Shown here in pieces: positions 9,391-17,874 of a stretch of DNA of 53,146 nt (position 1 is its first letter; each line of letters opens with the position of its first letter). The translations under genes were made by a program, and so were the position numbers. Source of the DNA: Desulfotignum sp. Lineage in GTDB: Bacteria; Desulfobacterota; Desulfobacteria; Desulfobacterales; Desulfobacteraceae. The stretch covers positions 1 to 53,146 of the forward strand of contig JAGYOW010000020.1 in assembly GCA_018399285.1 (NCBI GenBank), read 5' to 3'. The notes below the pieces were generated by a model. That model made no database searches, was not told where the DNA came from, and saw only the letters and a list, made by a program, of their open reading frames with translations.

Positions 9391-9834
9391 ATGGACATCC
9401 TGTTTCATCCCATCGGAACCATTCACACCCCCTACACCTCCCATCATGACGTGCCCCATCAGCCGGAAACAAAAGCGGCAGGCACGTTTTACATTGAGCT
9501 GAATCCGGAACTGGCGGACGGGCTCTACCGCCTGGACACGTTCAACTATATCCAGGTGTTTTTCTTCCTGGACCGGCCGGACAAACCCGTGACCCTGCAT
9601 GTCCACCCCCCCAGCGGCGGGGGCAAGGAAGTGGGACTGTTTGCCAGCCGTTCTCCCCGCAGGCCCAACCCCATCGGGCTGAGCACCGTGCGACTTAAAG
9701 GGATCACCGGCACCCGCCTGGATATTTCCGGCATCGATGTGCTGGACAACACCCCGTTGCTGGATCTCAAGCCCCATTTCAAGGGGCTGGATTTCAAGGA
9801 TGACGCCAATGACGGCTGGCAAAACCGAACATGA
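9391..9834 (+). CDS. TrmO/TsaA-family SAM-dependent methyltransferase-like protein
   Basis: This 147-residue protein belongs to the TsaA/YaeB (TrmO) beta-barrel family. E. coli TrmO methylates N6-threonylcarbamoyladenosine at position 37 of certain tRNAs; short archaeal and deltaproteobacterial relatives are less well defined. Recognisable parts are the start FHPIGTIHTPY, the central ASRSPRRPNPIGLSTV motif (SAM-binding region of the family) and DVLDNTPLLDLKP near the C terminus. I use ATG 9391, which follows AAGGAG by 5 nt; an in-frame ATG at 9352 overlaps the ATPase stop and lacks a ribosome site. The protein lacks the C-terminal extension of E. coli TrmO. Its place at the end of a peptide/nickel-type ABC operon suggests a role tied to that transporter rather than, or besides, tRNA modification. 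Confidence 0.85.
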   Translation: MDILFHPIGTIHTPYTSHHDVPHQPETKAAGTFYIELNPELADGLYRLDTFNYIQVFFFLDRPDKPVTLHVHPPSGGGKEVGLFASRSPRRPNPIGLSTVRLKGITGTRLDISGIDVLDNTPLLDLKPHFKGLDFKDDANDGWQNRT

Positions 9835-9843
9835 TCAATGACA

Positions 9844-9872
9844 TTGAAATTTGATGCAATACCTGTTACAAG
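9844..9872 (+). promoter_or_regulatory. Possible sigma-70 promoter before the radical SAM/transketolase genes
   Basis: TTGAAA at 9844-9849 and TACAAG at 9867-9872 are separated by 17 bp, 34 bp before the radical SAM start codon. The match is moderate (5/6 and 4/6). Confidence 0.35.
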
Positions 9873-9906
9873 TAAGCCTTTGGAATTTTAACAGGAAAAT
9901 TATCCC

Positions 9907-10776
9907 ATGCATTATGAAGGAATGATCATACGGCCTCCCAGCGAGGCGGACAGCATCCTGCTTCAGGTTACGTTAGGGTGTTCCCACAACAAGTGCACGT
10001 TTTGCGGCAGCTTCCGGGACAAGCGGTTCACCATCAAAAAAGATGACATCATTTTCCAGGACATCGAGTATGCCCGGACCCATTTCCCTAAGCAAACGCG
10101 GCTGTTCATCTGTGACGGGGATGCCATGATCGTGCCCATGCGGCGGTTGCGGCCTATTCTGGAACGGATTCGGGACCGGCTTCCCTGGGTGGAGCGGGTG
10201 GGCGTGTATGCCAACACCAAGGGTATCGGCATGAAAACGGATGAGGAGCTGGCGGAACTGAAATCCCTGGGCGTGGGCATCGCTTACATGGGCCTGGAAT
10301 CCGGCGATGATCAGGTCCTGGCCGATATCTGCAAAGGCGCCACCTCTGACAAGATGATCCGCATGGGAAAGCGGGTGAAACAGGCGGGGATCCAACTGTC
10401 GGTCACCGTGCTGGTGGGGCTGGCCGGAAAAGAGCGCTCGTTGATTCATGCCAAAGAGACGGGCCGGGTCCTGTCGGAAATCGATCCCGACTATGTGGGG
10501 GCGTTGAGCCTGATGCTGATTCCGGGTACGGAACTGCACGATGATTACCAGGCCGGCCGGTTCCAGCTGCCTTCCCCGGAAGAGATGCTGGCGGAACTGG
10601 GCCAGATGATTGCGTCCACCCATCTGTCGGACGGGCTGTTCCATGCCAACCATGCCTCCAATTATCTGCCCGTCCGGGCCCGGCTTCCCCGGGACAAGGA
10701 AAAAACCCTGGATCAGATCGCTCAGGCGTTGAGCGGAAAAATTAAACTTAAACCCGAATTTATGAGAGCCTTATAA
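9907..10776 (+). CDS. Radical SAM protein with CX4CX2C cluster motif
   Basis: A 289-residue single-domain radical SAM protein of unknown substrate. The cluster-binding motif is CSHNKCTFC at residues 25-33. Its spacing is CX4CX2C rather than the classical CX3CX2C, yet it sits in the expected place after the first beta strand (LLQVTLG). Further radical SAM features are the segment ICDGDAMIVPM, MGLESGDDQVL (the GxE-like motif region) and LSVTVLVGLAGKE. It has no SPASM or B12 domain and no extra cysteine cluster. The ATG follows a weak ribosome site (ACAGGAAA). Transketolase begins 33 bp downstream, so the two may share a transcript. Homologues with the same CSHN[KR]CTFC signature are annotated only as radical SAM proteins, and I do not assign a reaction. 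Confidence 0.88.
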   Translation: MHYEGMIIRPPSEADSILLQVTLGCSHNKCTFCGSFRDKRFTIKKDDIIFQDIEYARTHFPKQTRLFICDGDAMIVPMRRLRPILERIRDRLPWVERVGVYANTKGIGMKTDEELAELKSLGVGIAYMGLESGDDQVLADICKGATSDKMIRMGKRVKQAGIQLSVTVLVGLAGKERSLIHAKETGRVLSEIDPDYVGALSLMLIPGTELHDDYQAGRFQLPSPEEMLAELGQMIASTHLSDGLFHANHASNYLPVRARLPRDKEKTLDQIAQALSGKIKLKPEFMRAL

Positions 10777-10809
10777 CACTCAGCTCACTTTTATCAGGAG
10801 AAATAGATC

Positions 10810-12819
10810 ATGGTCGATGCCACAGAAAATTTGGACCAACTCACGATTAATACCATTCGAGCCCTTTGCATGGATGCCGTGCAAAAAGCCAATTCCGGCC
10901 ATCCCGGTGCACCCATGGGACTGGCACCGGCCGCTTATGTGCTGTTCAATACGTTTTTAAAACATCATCCCCAAAACCCGGCATGGATCGACCGGGACCG
11001 GTTTGTGCTGTCCGGCGGCCATGCCTCTTCTTTGCTTTACAGCCTGCTGTATCTGTTCGGGTATGGGCTGACCCTGGATGATCTGAAAAATTTCAGACAA
11101 TGGGGCTCCCGGACACCGGGCCATCCGGAATACGGAGAAACCCCGGGGGTGGAGACCACCACGGGGCCTTTGGGCCAGGGCATTGCCAACGCCGTGGGCA
11201 TGGCCATTGCCGAATCCCACCTGGCAGCCCGGTTCAACAAGGATGACAACGCACTCATTGATCATCATACCTTCTGCATGTGCGGGGACGGGGACCTCAT
11301 GGAAGGGGTGGCCATGGAAGCCGTGTCTCTGGCCGGACATCTGGGTCTGGGCAAACTGATCCTGATCTATGATGACAACCAGATCACCATTGAAGGGGCC
11401 ACGGATATCGCGTTCACGGAAAACGTGGCAGACAAATTCACGGCCATGAACTGGCATGTAACGGAAGTGGCAAACGGCAATGACCTGACTGCCATCCAGG
11501 CCGCCATCCAGGCGGGCAAAGAGGAAACGGACCGCCCGTCTCTGATCAAGATCAGAACCCATATCGCCTATGGCAGCCCCAACAAGCAGGATACGGCCGA
11601 TGCCCATGGGGCCCCCCTGGGGGACGAAGAGATCCGGCTGGTGAAAAAATTCTATGGCCTGCCCGAGGATCTGACCTTTCATGTGCCCGAAGCCGTGCTG
11701 AATCATACCCGCAACGCAATGGCATCCGGTGAAAACCTGGAGAACGCGTGGCAGGATGTTTTCTCAGCCTATAAAAAAGCCTATCCCGAAGATGCGGCCC
11801 TGTTTGTGGATGCCGTGAGCGGATTTCTGACCAAGGACTGGGATAAGGATATTCCTGAGTTTTCCCCATCCGATGCCCCCGTGGCCACCCGGGCCGCTTC
11901 AGGCAAAGTACTCAATGCCATTGCCCCGAACCTGCCCGCGCTCATGGGCGGGTCTGCGGACCTGGCCCCGTCCAACAAGACCTATCTCACCTGTTCCACG
12001 GAGTTTCAGAAAAATGACCGGCAGGGCCGCAACATCCGGTTCGGAATCAGAGAACATGCCATGGGCGGGATCATGGCCGGCATGTACCTGCATTCCGGGG
12101 TCCGTCCCTATGGGGGCACCTTTCTGGTGTTTGCCGATTACATGCGCCCGGCCATCCGGCTGGCATCGCTGATGAATCTGCCTTTGATCTATGTGTTCAC
12201 CCATGACAGCGTGGCGGTGGGGGAAGACGGCCCCACCCATCAGCCCGTGGAACATCTGGCGGCCCTGCGGGCCATCCCCGGGCTCCATGTGGTGCGCCCG
12301 GCCGATGCCAATGAAACGGCCCAGGCCTGGAAACAGGCGTTAACCACCTCAAACGGGCCCACGGCCCTGATTTTGAGCCGTCAGAAACTGCCGGTTCTGG
12401 ATGTATCCAAACGGGACGGAGAATTTCAATACGGGGCCTATGCCATTCAAAACCGGGGAAAAGAAGCGGATCTGATCCTCATCGCCACGGGCTCGGAAGT
12501 CCATATCAGCCTGAAAGCGGCAGAAATACTGGAAAAGGAACACAATATCCAGACCTCCGTGGTGTCCATGTCGTCCTGGGAATGGTTTGAAAAAGCCCCG
12601 GCACCCTATCGGGCGCGTATCCTGCCTTCGGAAGTGACCTGCCGCCTGGCAGTGGAGGCCGGTATCGGCATGGGATGGGAAAAATATGTGGGCCCCAAAG
12701 GTGCCATGGTCAGCATCGAGCGGTTCGGGGCCTCGGCCCCGGGCGGTGAAGTTCTGGAACAACTGGGCATGTCCGTGGACAATGTGGTGAACCAGGCCCT
12801 GTCGCTGGTAAACGGCTAA
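10810..12819 (+). CDS. tkt: Transketolase
   Basis: Thiamin diphosphate enzyme that moves two-carbon units between sugar phosphates in the non-oxidative pentose phosphate pathway. The 669-residue length is typical. Visible features are the N-terminal NSGHPGAPMG substrate/cofactor segment near residue 30, GGHASSLLY, the diphosphate-binding motif starting GDGDLMEGV and ending YDDNQITIEG near 156-195, the pyrimidine-domain RNIRFGIREHAMGGI near 400 (Glu of REH activates the cofactor), and HDSVAVGEDGPTHQP near 470. The start ATG has AGGAG 9-13 nt upstream. In an anaerobe lacking the oxidative branch this enzyme supplies ribose and erythrose phosphates. The gene is clean, with no frame damage. Confidence 0.96.
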   Translation: MVDATENLDQLTINTIRALCMDAVQKANSGHPGAPMGLAPAAYVLFNTFLKHHPQNPAWIDRDRFVLSGGHASSLLYSLLYLFGYGLTLDDLKNFRQWGSRTPGHPEYGETPGVETTTGPLGQGIANAVGMAIAESHLAARFNKDDNALIDHHTFCMCGDGDLMEGVAMEAVSLAGHLGLGKLILIYDDNQITIEGATDIAFTENVADKFTAMNWHVTEVANGNDLTAIQAAIQAGKEETDRPSLIKIRTHIAYGSPNKQDTADAHGAPLGDEEIRLVKKFYGLPEDLTFHVPEAVLNHTRNAMASGENLENAWQDVFSAYKKAYPEDAALFVDAVSGFLTKDWDKDIPEFSPSDAPVATRAASGKVLNAIAPNLPALMGGSADLAPSNKTYLTCSTEFQKNDRQGRNIRFGIREHAMGGIMAGMYLHSGVRPYGGTFLVFADYMRPAIRLASLMNLPLIYVFTHDSVAVGEDGPTHQPVEHLAALRAIPGLHVVRPADANETAQAWKQALTTSNGPTALILSRQKLPVLDVSKRDGEFQYGAYAIQNRGKEADLILIATGSEVHISLKAAEILEKEHNIQTSVVSMSSWEWFEKAPAPYRARILPSEVTCRLAVEAGIGMGWEKYVGPKGAMVSIERFGASAPGGEVLEQLGMSVDNVVNQALSLVNG

Positions 12820-12838
12820 TACAACAAAGAGGTGCCGT

Positions 12839-13234
12839 GTGATTATTGGTGTCAACACCGACAGCAGAACCCAGATGATAGATATCACCGGTCAAGTGCG
12901 GCAGGTGGTAAAGGATTCCGGCATCCAAAACGGGCTGGTGCATGTCTGTTCCCTGCACACCACGGGCGCGGTCACCATCAATGAAAATGCGGATCCGGCC
13001 GTCCCGGTCGATATTTTAAAGACCCTCAACAAAATCATCCCCTGGGATGACGGGTACACCCATCTGGAAGGCAATTCCGCGGCCCACATCAAAGTCAGCC
13101 TGTTCGGACCGTCGGAAATGGTGGCCCTGGAAAACGGAGATCTGGTGCTGGGCACCTGGCAATCCATCTTTTTTTGTGAATTTGACGGGCCCCGGAACCG
13201 GAAGGTGAATGTCACGATTCTGGCGGATCAGTAA
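12839..13234 (+). CDS. YjbQ family protein (UPF0047; secondary thiamin phosphate synthase type)
   Basis: A 131-residue member of the YjbQ/UPF0047 family, small trimeric beta-fold proteins. Some members show weak thiamin phosphate synthase activity, but the cellular role is unsettled. Typical signatures are VCSLHTTGAVTINENADP near residue 37, DGYTHLEGNSAAHIKVSLFG near 80 (with the conserved His and Asn), and a C-terminal GTWQSIFFCEFDGPRNRKV. Translation starts at GTG 12839 after AAAGAGGT. The gene lies 19 bp after transketolase, a thiamin diphosphate enzyme; a functional link is tempting but unproven. Confidence 0.88.
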   Translation: MIIGVNTDSRTQMIDITGQVRQVVKDSGIQNGLVHVCSLHTTGAVTINENADPAVPVDILKTLNKIIPWDDGYTHLEGNSAAHIKVSLFGPSEMVALENGDLVLGTWQSIFFCEFDGPRNRKVNVTILADQ

Positions 13235-13246
13235 AAGGAACGTGAA

Positions 13247-13690
13247 ATGAAACTGATATGGCTGCTCACCGCCCTTGTGGCCGGCATGATGGCCCCGGTC
13301 CAGGCCGGGTTCAACGGAAAAATGGGCCGGGCCATCGGGGATCCCGTGTATGCGGCCCTGATCTCATTTTTTGTGGGCACGCTGGGACTGCTGGGGTACG
13401 GCCTTTTTTTGCGCATGGACTTTACGGCCGTGCGCCAGGCAGCCGGCATCGAGTGGTGGGTCTGGCTGGCCGGGCTGTTAGGCGCGTTTTATGTGACGTC
13501 CGTGATCATTCTCACCCCCCGTCTGGGCGCCACCCTCACCTTCAGCCTGGTGGTGGCGGGCCAGCTGCTCATGGCCGTGGCCCTGGATCATTACGGCCTG
13601 CTGGGGGTGCCCGTGCAGACCATCTCCTGGCTGAGAATCCTGGGCATTGCCCTGATTACCGCAGGCGTGGTGCTGATCCGGAAGTTCTGA
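13247..13690 (+). CDS. YdcZ/DUF606-type small multidrug/metabolite membrane protein
   Basis: A 147-residue integral membrane protein of the YdcZ (DMT_YdcZ, formerly DUF606) family, a five-span half-size relative of the drug/metabolite transporter superfamily. The sequence begins MKLIWLLTALVAGMMAPVQA, then GFNGKMGRAIGDPVYAALISFFVGTLGL, the family's typical first repeat. It ends with LRILGIALITAGVVLIRKF, a final span closed by positive charges. The start ATG follows AAAGGAACG and lies 12 bp after YjbQ. It is the last gene of the plus-strand run and converges with the MCE-like gene. The transported substrate is unknown. Confidence 0.8.
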   Translation: MKLIWLLTALVAGMMAPVQAGFNGKMGRAIGDPVYAALISFFVGTLGLLGYGLFLRMDFTAVRQAAGIEWWVWLAGLLGAFYVTSVIILTPRLGATLTFSLVVAGQLLMAVALDHYGLLGVPVQTISWLRILGIALITAGVVLIRKF

Positions 13691-13696
13691 AACCGG

Positions 13697-14338
13697 CTAA
13701 ATATCCTGAAGCCGTCCAAAATCCTTTTCCAGGTCATCTGCCTTGTTTTCCTGCCCCTGCTGCCGAAGGCTGTCTGACAATGCCTTGATCTTTTCTTCCA
13801 GCAAAGGGAGAACATCGTTTTTCAAGGTATCGCTCATTTTCTGTCCGGAGTCTTTCAGCTTTTGTTCCAGTTCGGCCATGGCATCTTTCATGGCCTGGTA
13901 TTCTTCGGTTTCCGGAATGGTTTCAATCTGTGCCATCATGTCGGCCATCTTTTTCCCAACGCCTCGCCACATCTCATCCATGCAGCTGGCAGGCTGCCGC
14001 AGCCGAGATGGGCTGCCGTCAACCACGGCATCGGCAGGATTTTGTGCCGCCCGTCCGGGCCTGTTCAATGATCACGGCTTTGCCGGCCGTCTCATCCGGT
14101 CCTTGTCCGATGAAAAACCGGAATCTTCTGTGGCGCAGTCTGTAAATTGATCGGCAATTTCAACGGACACCAAAATACCGCGTCTTTTGGTATAGGTGAT
14201 TTTTTTCACTCTGTCCGACCTGGGTTCCTCAAACATCACGGGATCTGTTTCCTTTAATCCGTTTATCTGGTCAAAGGAAATGGTGAAACCATACCCCCGT
14301 GCATCCGGCAAAAGAAAAACACCGGCCAGCACCGTCAC
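13697..14338 (-). pseudogene. MCE/MlaD-domain protein, frameshifted
   Basis: Two minus-strand fragments form one protein of about 215 residues. The first has a membrane-anchor-like stretch (VTVLAGVFLLPDARG) and an MCE-type beta domain (GFTISFDQINGLKETDPVMF, then RVKKITYTKR). The second, after at least two indels near 14000-14100, is a long amphipathic coiled-coil helix rich in Glu, Lys and Gln ending DLEKDFGRLQDI. MCE proteins of this design bind phospholipids in the periplasm and tether or shuttle lipids between membranes. No good start codon precedes the hydrophobic stretch: GTG 14338 is the first in frame, and the frame is open back to 14379. The gene follows DUF1178 closely on the same strand. 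Confidence 0.6.
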
Positions 14339-14380
14339 GATACTGTAAAAATATGGGAAAAAGCGCTGGAAACCGTAATA

Positions 14381-14815
14381 TTAATTAACTTCACCGGTTT
14401 TTGTAAACAGGGATTTCTTGATCACGGGCACCCCTTCCTTCGAAGTGTTTTTTCCTCTTCACGCGTGGTGGTCCCCGATGCTGCGATGTTCAGATGCCCC
14501 GTACGCATTCGCTTCTTTTTGGCAAAGGATGCTGACATCTTCAAAATTGTTTTCCCACAAACCTGGCCACCCGGTCCGTGAGTTCGGCCATATGGCTTCG
14601 GGCCGGCCTGGAATGCCTGGTGCAGCCTCATTTGATCGGGCACGGACAGGTGCCGAGGTCCTGATGGCAATGGGGTGAAGCTTCTGCACCACAGCGGTGG
14701 TATCGCACACCGGACATTGCAGCAGACCTTGCCCGCTGGGTTTCATCTCCTGCTTGTCCTGGAACCACCCTTCAAACGCATGGCCGTTGATGCATTCCAG
14801 ATCAAATACGATCAT
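14381..14815 (-). pseudogene. DUF1178 family protein, frameshifted
   Basis: A DUF1178 protein of about 144 residues can be followed across two or three frames. The N terminus is MIVFDLECINGHAFEGWF; then comes a zinc-ribbon-like LLQCPVCDTT, with the paired Cys of the first loop seen only in part. The middle reads NNFEDVSILCQKEA, and the C terminus in another frame is EGVPVIKKSLFTKTGEVN ending at TAA 14381. The family is widespread in proteobacteria and of unknown function. The indels cluster near 14440-14620. It sits between a B12-binding radical SAM gene and an MCE-like gene in a minus-strand operon. Confidence 0.65.
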
Positions 14816-14869
14816 GATAAATTACCCTTTGATTCGAAAACTAAGCAGATGCCCACGCATCCGGTTAAA

Positions 14870-16227
14870 CTATATCTGAAACCCGCTGGTTTTCAATCGG
14901 GAAATCCGCGCCCGGTCCGCTTCAGACCGGCACAGGAAACAGGCTGTTGTTGCGAACACCGGGTGCCGGTTAAGATCGAACCGGGGCCCCGAGACGGCTG
15001 TTTCTCACAGCGGGGTGTGGGGAATGGGGCTGTAAAAGGCCAGTACGGGCAAATACCCCCGGCTTTTTGTACAAACGCCATGTGGACGCGGCCACATCAT
15101 CCAGATTCTGGTCCGGCAGGCCGCACACTGGGATACGCCCCGGATTCGTTTTTATGTCGAATCCGGGCTGTTTTCAAGGCATTCACGGCCCCTGAAAAAT
15201 TCATCGGCCCGGACCTTGACATCGTATTGCCGGTCTTTGAAAATGCCGCCGTTTCCGGTCCCAGACGAATGGTTTTAAATCCGGCCCGGAACATGAGATC
15301 GGCCGCTTCAGGTGTGATTTCCCGGATATGCAGGGCATTGGGGGTGTGGAAAAACAGGTCCAGGCCGGCGTCAATGATTTTTTCCATCAGCAGGTACGCA
15401 TGATTGGGTCCGTTCACCAGCAGGGCATCATCATAAAATGCGAAATTTTTTATTTTATGCTGGTGGTGCCAGTGACAGATCTCTTCAAACACCCGGTCCG
15501 GGGACCGGCGGACCATGCGGGGTTCCAGAAAAGAAGAGGCGCAGTACTCACAGGAAAACGGGCACCCCCGGGCCGTTAAAACCGGTGCAAACGTCAGTTT
15601 TGAACACAGGTCCAGGGCCGGAAACGGCGGATCATCCGGCCGGTCATTCACAAGAAGGGGCCGGCCCGTGAACCGGGTGATCATGTTTTCCAGGGCCGGC
15701 TCCCCCTGGCCCGTGATCACAAGGTCTGCCCCGGAAAAGGCGGCGGCATGCTCCTGGCATAAGGTGGCGTATTTTCCTCCTAAGACAATTGGGACATCCG
15801 GAAACACGGACCGGATCACGGAAATGGTTTCCGTGACGCCGGAGGCCCAGTAGGTCATCAGGGAGGTGACCAGAATCAGGTCCGGCGGGTCCGATGCTTC
15901 CAGATCTTTTCTGAACCAGTCAGGCAGAATGCCGTAACGAAAGAATTGTTTTCGTGTCCGGGGCAGGGGGCCGGCCGAGGGCGGGATCACATCCGCCGGA
16001 AGGATCGGGGTTTTCCGGAACGGTCCCCGGCCGTCCCATCCGGTTTTCACCGGGCCTGTCTCCTTTGGATGAAACCGGTCCAGGCAGTCGATAAAACTGA
16101 CCCGGACTCCGGCATCACGCAGCAACCCGGCCAGGGTCAGCAATCCCAGGGGTTTCAACCAGAAATCAAAAGCGGCAAAATCATGAATCCAGGGATTCAC
16201 ACACAGCACATGGGGCCCATCCGGCAT
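14870..16227 (-). CDS. B12-binding-domain radical SAM protein (C terminus frameshifted)
   Basis: Residues about 1-170 form a cobalamin-binding-like Rossmann region (start HVLCVNPWIHDFAAFDFW; LILVTSLMTYW; VPIVLGGKYATL). A radical SAM core follows, with CPFSCEYC (CX3CX2C) near residue 222 and ENMITRF/FYDDALLVN segments. The continuous frame ends at 15097, but homology resumes in other frames: VCGLPDQNLDDVAAS, a Pro-rich segment, NSLFPC, and finally ISRLKTSGFQI with stop TAG at 14870. The likely product has about 450 residues. The nearest ATG is 16227, 8 bp after the siroheme decarboxylase stop; a TTG at 16239 is the alternative. Such proteins act on many substrates, and I do not assign one. The tight coupling to an Ahb protein hints at tetrapyrrole or lipid chemistry. 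Confidence 0.75.
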
Positions 16228-16235
16228 GGAAGCAC

Positions 16236-16706
16236 TCAATCTTCAAAATACTTCATGGATGTTTTTTTCAGCTCTTTTCTGGAGAAAAGCAGGATATAAT
16301 CGGTCTCTCCCACGGTTTGGGAAATCTTTTCCGCCAATGCCCGGCACTGGTCCTCATTGGCGGCATGAACCATGGTATACAGGTTATAAGGCCAGCCCGG
16401 CGCCGGATTCCGGCTGTAGCAATGGGTGATTTCATCAAATTTTGCCATGGCCGTGCCCACTGGCTCCACCCGGGATTCATCCACGTTCCAGGCCACCATG
16501 GCATTGGCTTTGAAACCGGATTTCTGGTGTTTCAATGTCGCTCCGAACCGTCGGATGATCCCCCGCTGGTTGAGATCCGTCAGCACTGCCAGAAATTTTT
16601 CTTCGGTCACACCGATTTTTTCAGCCATCTGCCTGAACGGCCGTTGCACCACGGGAATGTCGGTCTGGAGCAGGGCAATCACTTTTTTTTCTAAATCCGT
16701 TATCAT
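16236..16706 (-). CDS. ahbB: Siroheme decarboxylase subunit (AhbA/AhbB family, Lrp/AsnC-like)
   Basis: In sulfate reducers heme is made by the alternative pathway in which AhbA/AhbB remove two acetate carboxyls from siroheme to give didecarboxysiroheme. The 156-residue protein has an N-terminal helix-turn-helix of Lrp/AsnC type (FRQMAEKIGVTEEKFLAVL) and RRFGATLKHQKSGF, then the family hallmark segment HCYSRNPAPGWPYNLYTMVHA near residues 95-115, found in AhbA/B and NirG/L/D/H rather than in true Lrp regulators. I cannot decide between AhbA and AhbB by eye; only one subunit gene is present here, so a partner should be elsewhere. It lies 18 bp after mtnA and 8 bp before the radical SAM gene. Confidence 0.8.
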   Translation of the reverse strand: MITDLEKKVIALLQTDIPVVQRPFRQMAEKIGVTEEKFLAVLTDLNQRGIIRRFGATLKHQKSGFKANAMVAWNVDESRVEPVGTAMAKFDEITHCYSRNPAPGWPYNLYTMVHAANEDQCRALAEKISQTVGETDYILLFSRKELKKTSMKYFED

Positions 16707-16724
16707 AGGTTCCCAAAAAAATTA

Positions 16725-17837
16725 TCAGTCATTCTTGAATCGATCGGCATACAATGCCGTGATGGCGCTTTCCGATGCATCACACACCCCTCTTTCCGTA
16801 ATAAACCCGGTCACCAGCCGGGCCGGTGTCACATCAAAGGCATGGTTGGCTGCCGGGCTGTCCATGGGGGTGATCCGCACCTGAATCATGGCATCCTCAT
16901 GCCATCCCCGGACATACCGGATTTCATCCGGGTCCCGTTCTTCAATGGGAATCTCCCGGATCCCGTCGGTCAGGTCCCAGTCAAACGTGGAGGCCGGCAG
17001 GGCCACGTAAAAAGGGATATCATTGTCCCTGGCCGCCAGGGCCTTGAGATAGGTACCGATCTTGTTGGCCACATCTCCGGTCCGGGTCGTCCGGTCCGTG
17101 CCCACGATCACCAGGTCCACCCGGCCGTGCTGCATCAGATGGCCCCCGGCATTGTCCGTGATCACGGTGTGAGGGACCCCGTGTTTGCCCAGTTCCCATG
17201 CCGTCAGGCGGGCCCCCTGGTTTAAGGGCCGGGTTTCATCCACCCACACATGGACCGGGATTCCCGCATCATGGGCCGCGTAGATGGGGGCGGTGGCCGT
17301 GCCGTATTCGATGCAGGCCAGCCATCCGGCATTGCAGTGGGTCAGAATATTCACGGGCCGACCCGGGTTTCGATCGGCTGTTTCCCGGATCAGTTCCAGC
17401 CCATGGGTACCGATTTTCCGGCAGTTATCCGCCTCTTCTTCCATAATGGCCAAAGATTCATCCAGCGCCGCTTGAATCCGCGTTTCATGGGAGGTCTTTT
17501 CCATCACTTTTGCCTGGACCCGGTTTACGCCCCAGCGCAGGTTCGTGGCCGTGGGACGGGCGTTTTTCAGGTCGTCGCACTGGGAGGAAAACCAGGCATC
17601 ATCCATTCCCCGGTTTCCTTTCTGGACCAGTATGACATACACCCCCAAAGCACCGGTGGCACCGATGAGAGGGGCGCCCCGCACCACCATTTCCCGGATC
17701 GCGTGAATCACCTCGTCCACATGGGTCAGGTCCTTGATTATCAACTCATGGGGCAGCCACCGCTGGTCAATGACCCGGACCGTTTCCGTGTCCCGGTCAA
17801 ACCAGATGGGCCGCATCTCTTTACCGTCTACATTCAT
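16725..17837 (-). CDS. mtnA: S-methyl-5-thioribose-1-phosphate isomerase MtnA
   Basis: Isomerises methylthioribose 1-phosphate to methylthioribulose 1-phosphate in methionine salvage; close relatives act on 5-deoxyribose 1-phosphate. The 370-residue length fits. Visible features are REMVVRGAPLIGATGALGVY near residue 47, ILTHCNAGWLA (catalytic Cys) near 166, HVWVDETRPLNQGARLTAWEL near 200, and VIVGTDRTTRTGDVANKIGTY near 245, where the Asp is the second catalytic residue. Most family members read GADR; this one has GTDR. The start ATG lies 37 bp after DUF2959. No other methionine-salvage genes are nearby, so it may serve a truncated salvage or 5-deoxyadenosine disposal route, useful in a radical-SAM-rich cell. 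Confidence 0.93.
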   Translation of the reverse strand: MNVDGKEMRPIWFDRDTETVRVIDQRWLPHELIIKDLTHVDEVIHAIREMVVRGAPLIGATGALGVYVILVQKGNRGMDDAWFSSQCDDLKNARPTATNLRWGVNRVQAKVMEKTSHETRIQAALDESLAIMEEEADNCRKIGTHGLELIRETADRNPGRPVNILTHCNAGWLACIEYGTATAPIYAAHDAGIPVHVWVDETRPLNQGARLTAWELGKHGVPHTVITDNAGGHLMQHGRVDLVIVGTDRTTRTGDVANKIGTYLKALAARDNDIPFYVALPASTFDWDLTDGIREIPIEERDPDEIRYVRGWHEDAMIQVRITPMDSPAANHAFDVTPARLVTGFITERGVCDASESAITALYADRFKND

Positions 17838-17874
17838 GATTCATCTTCTCCTGGAAAAGCAGGTAATGGTAAGG

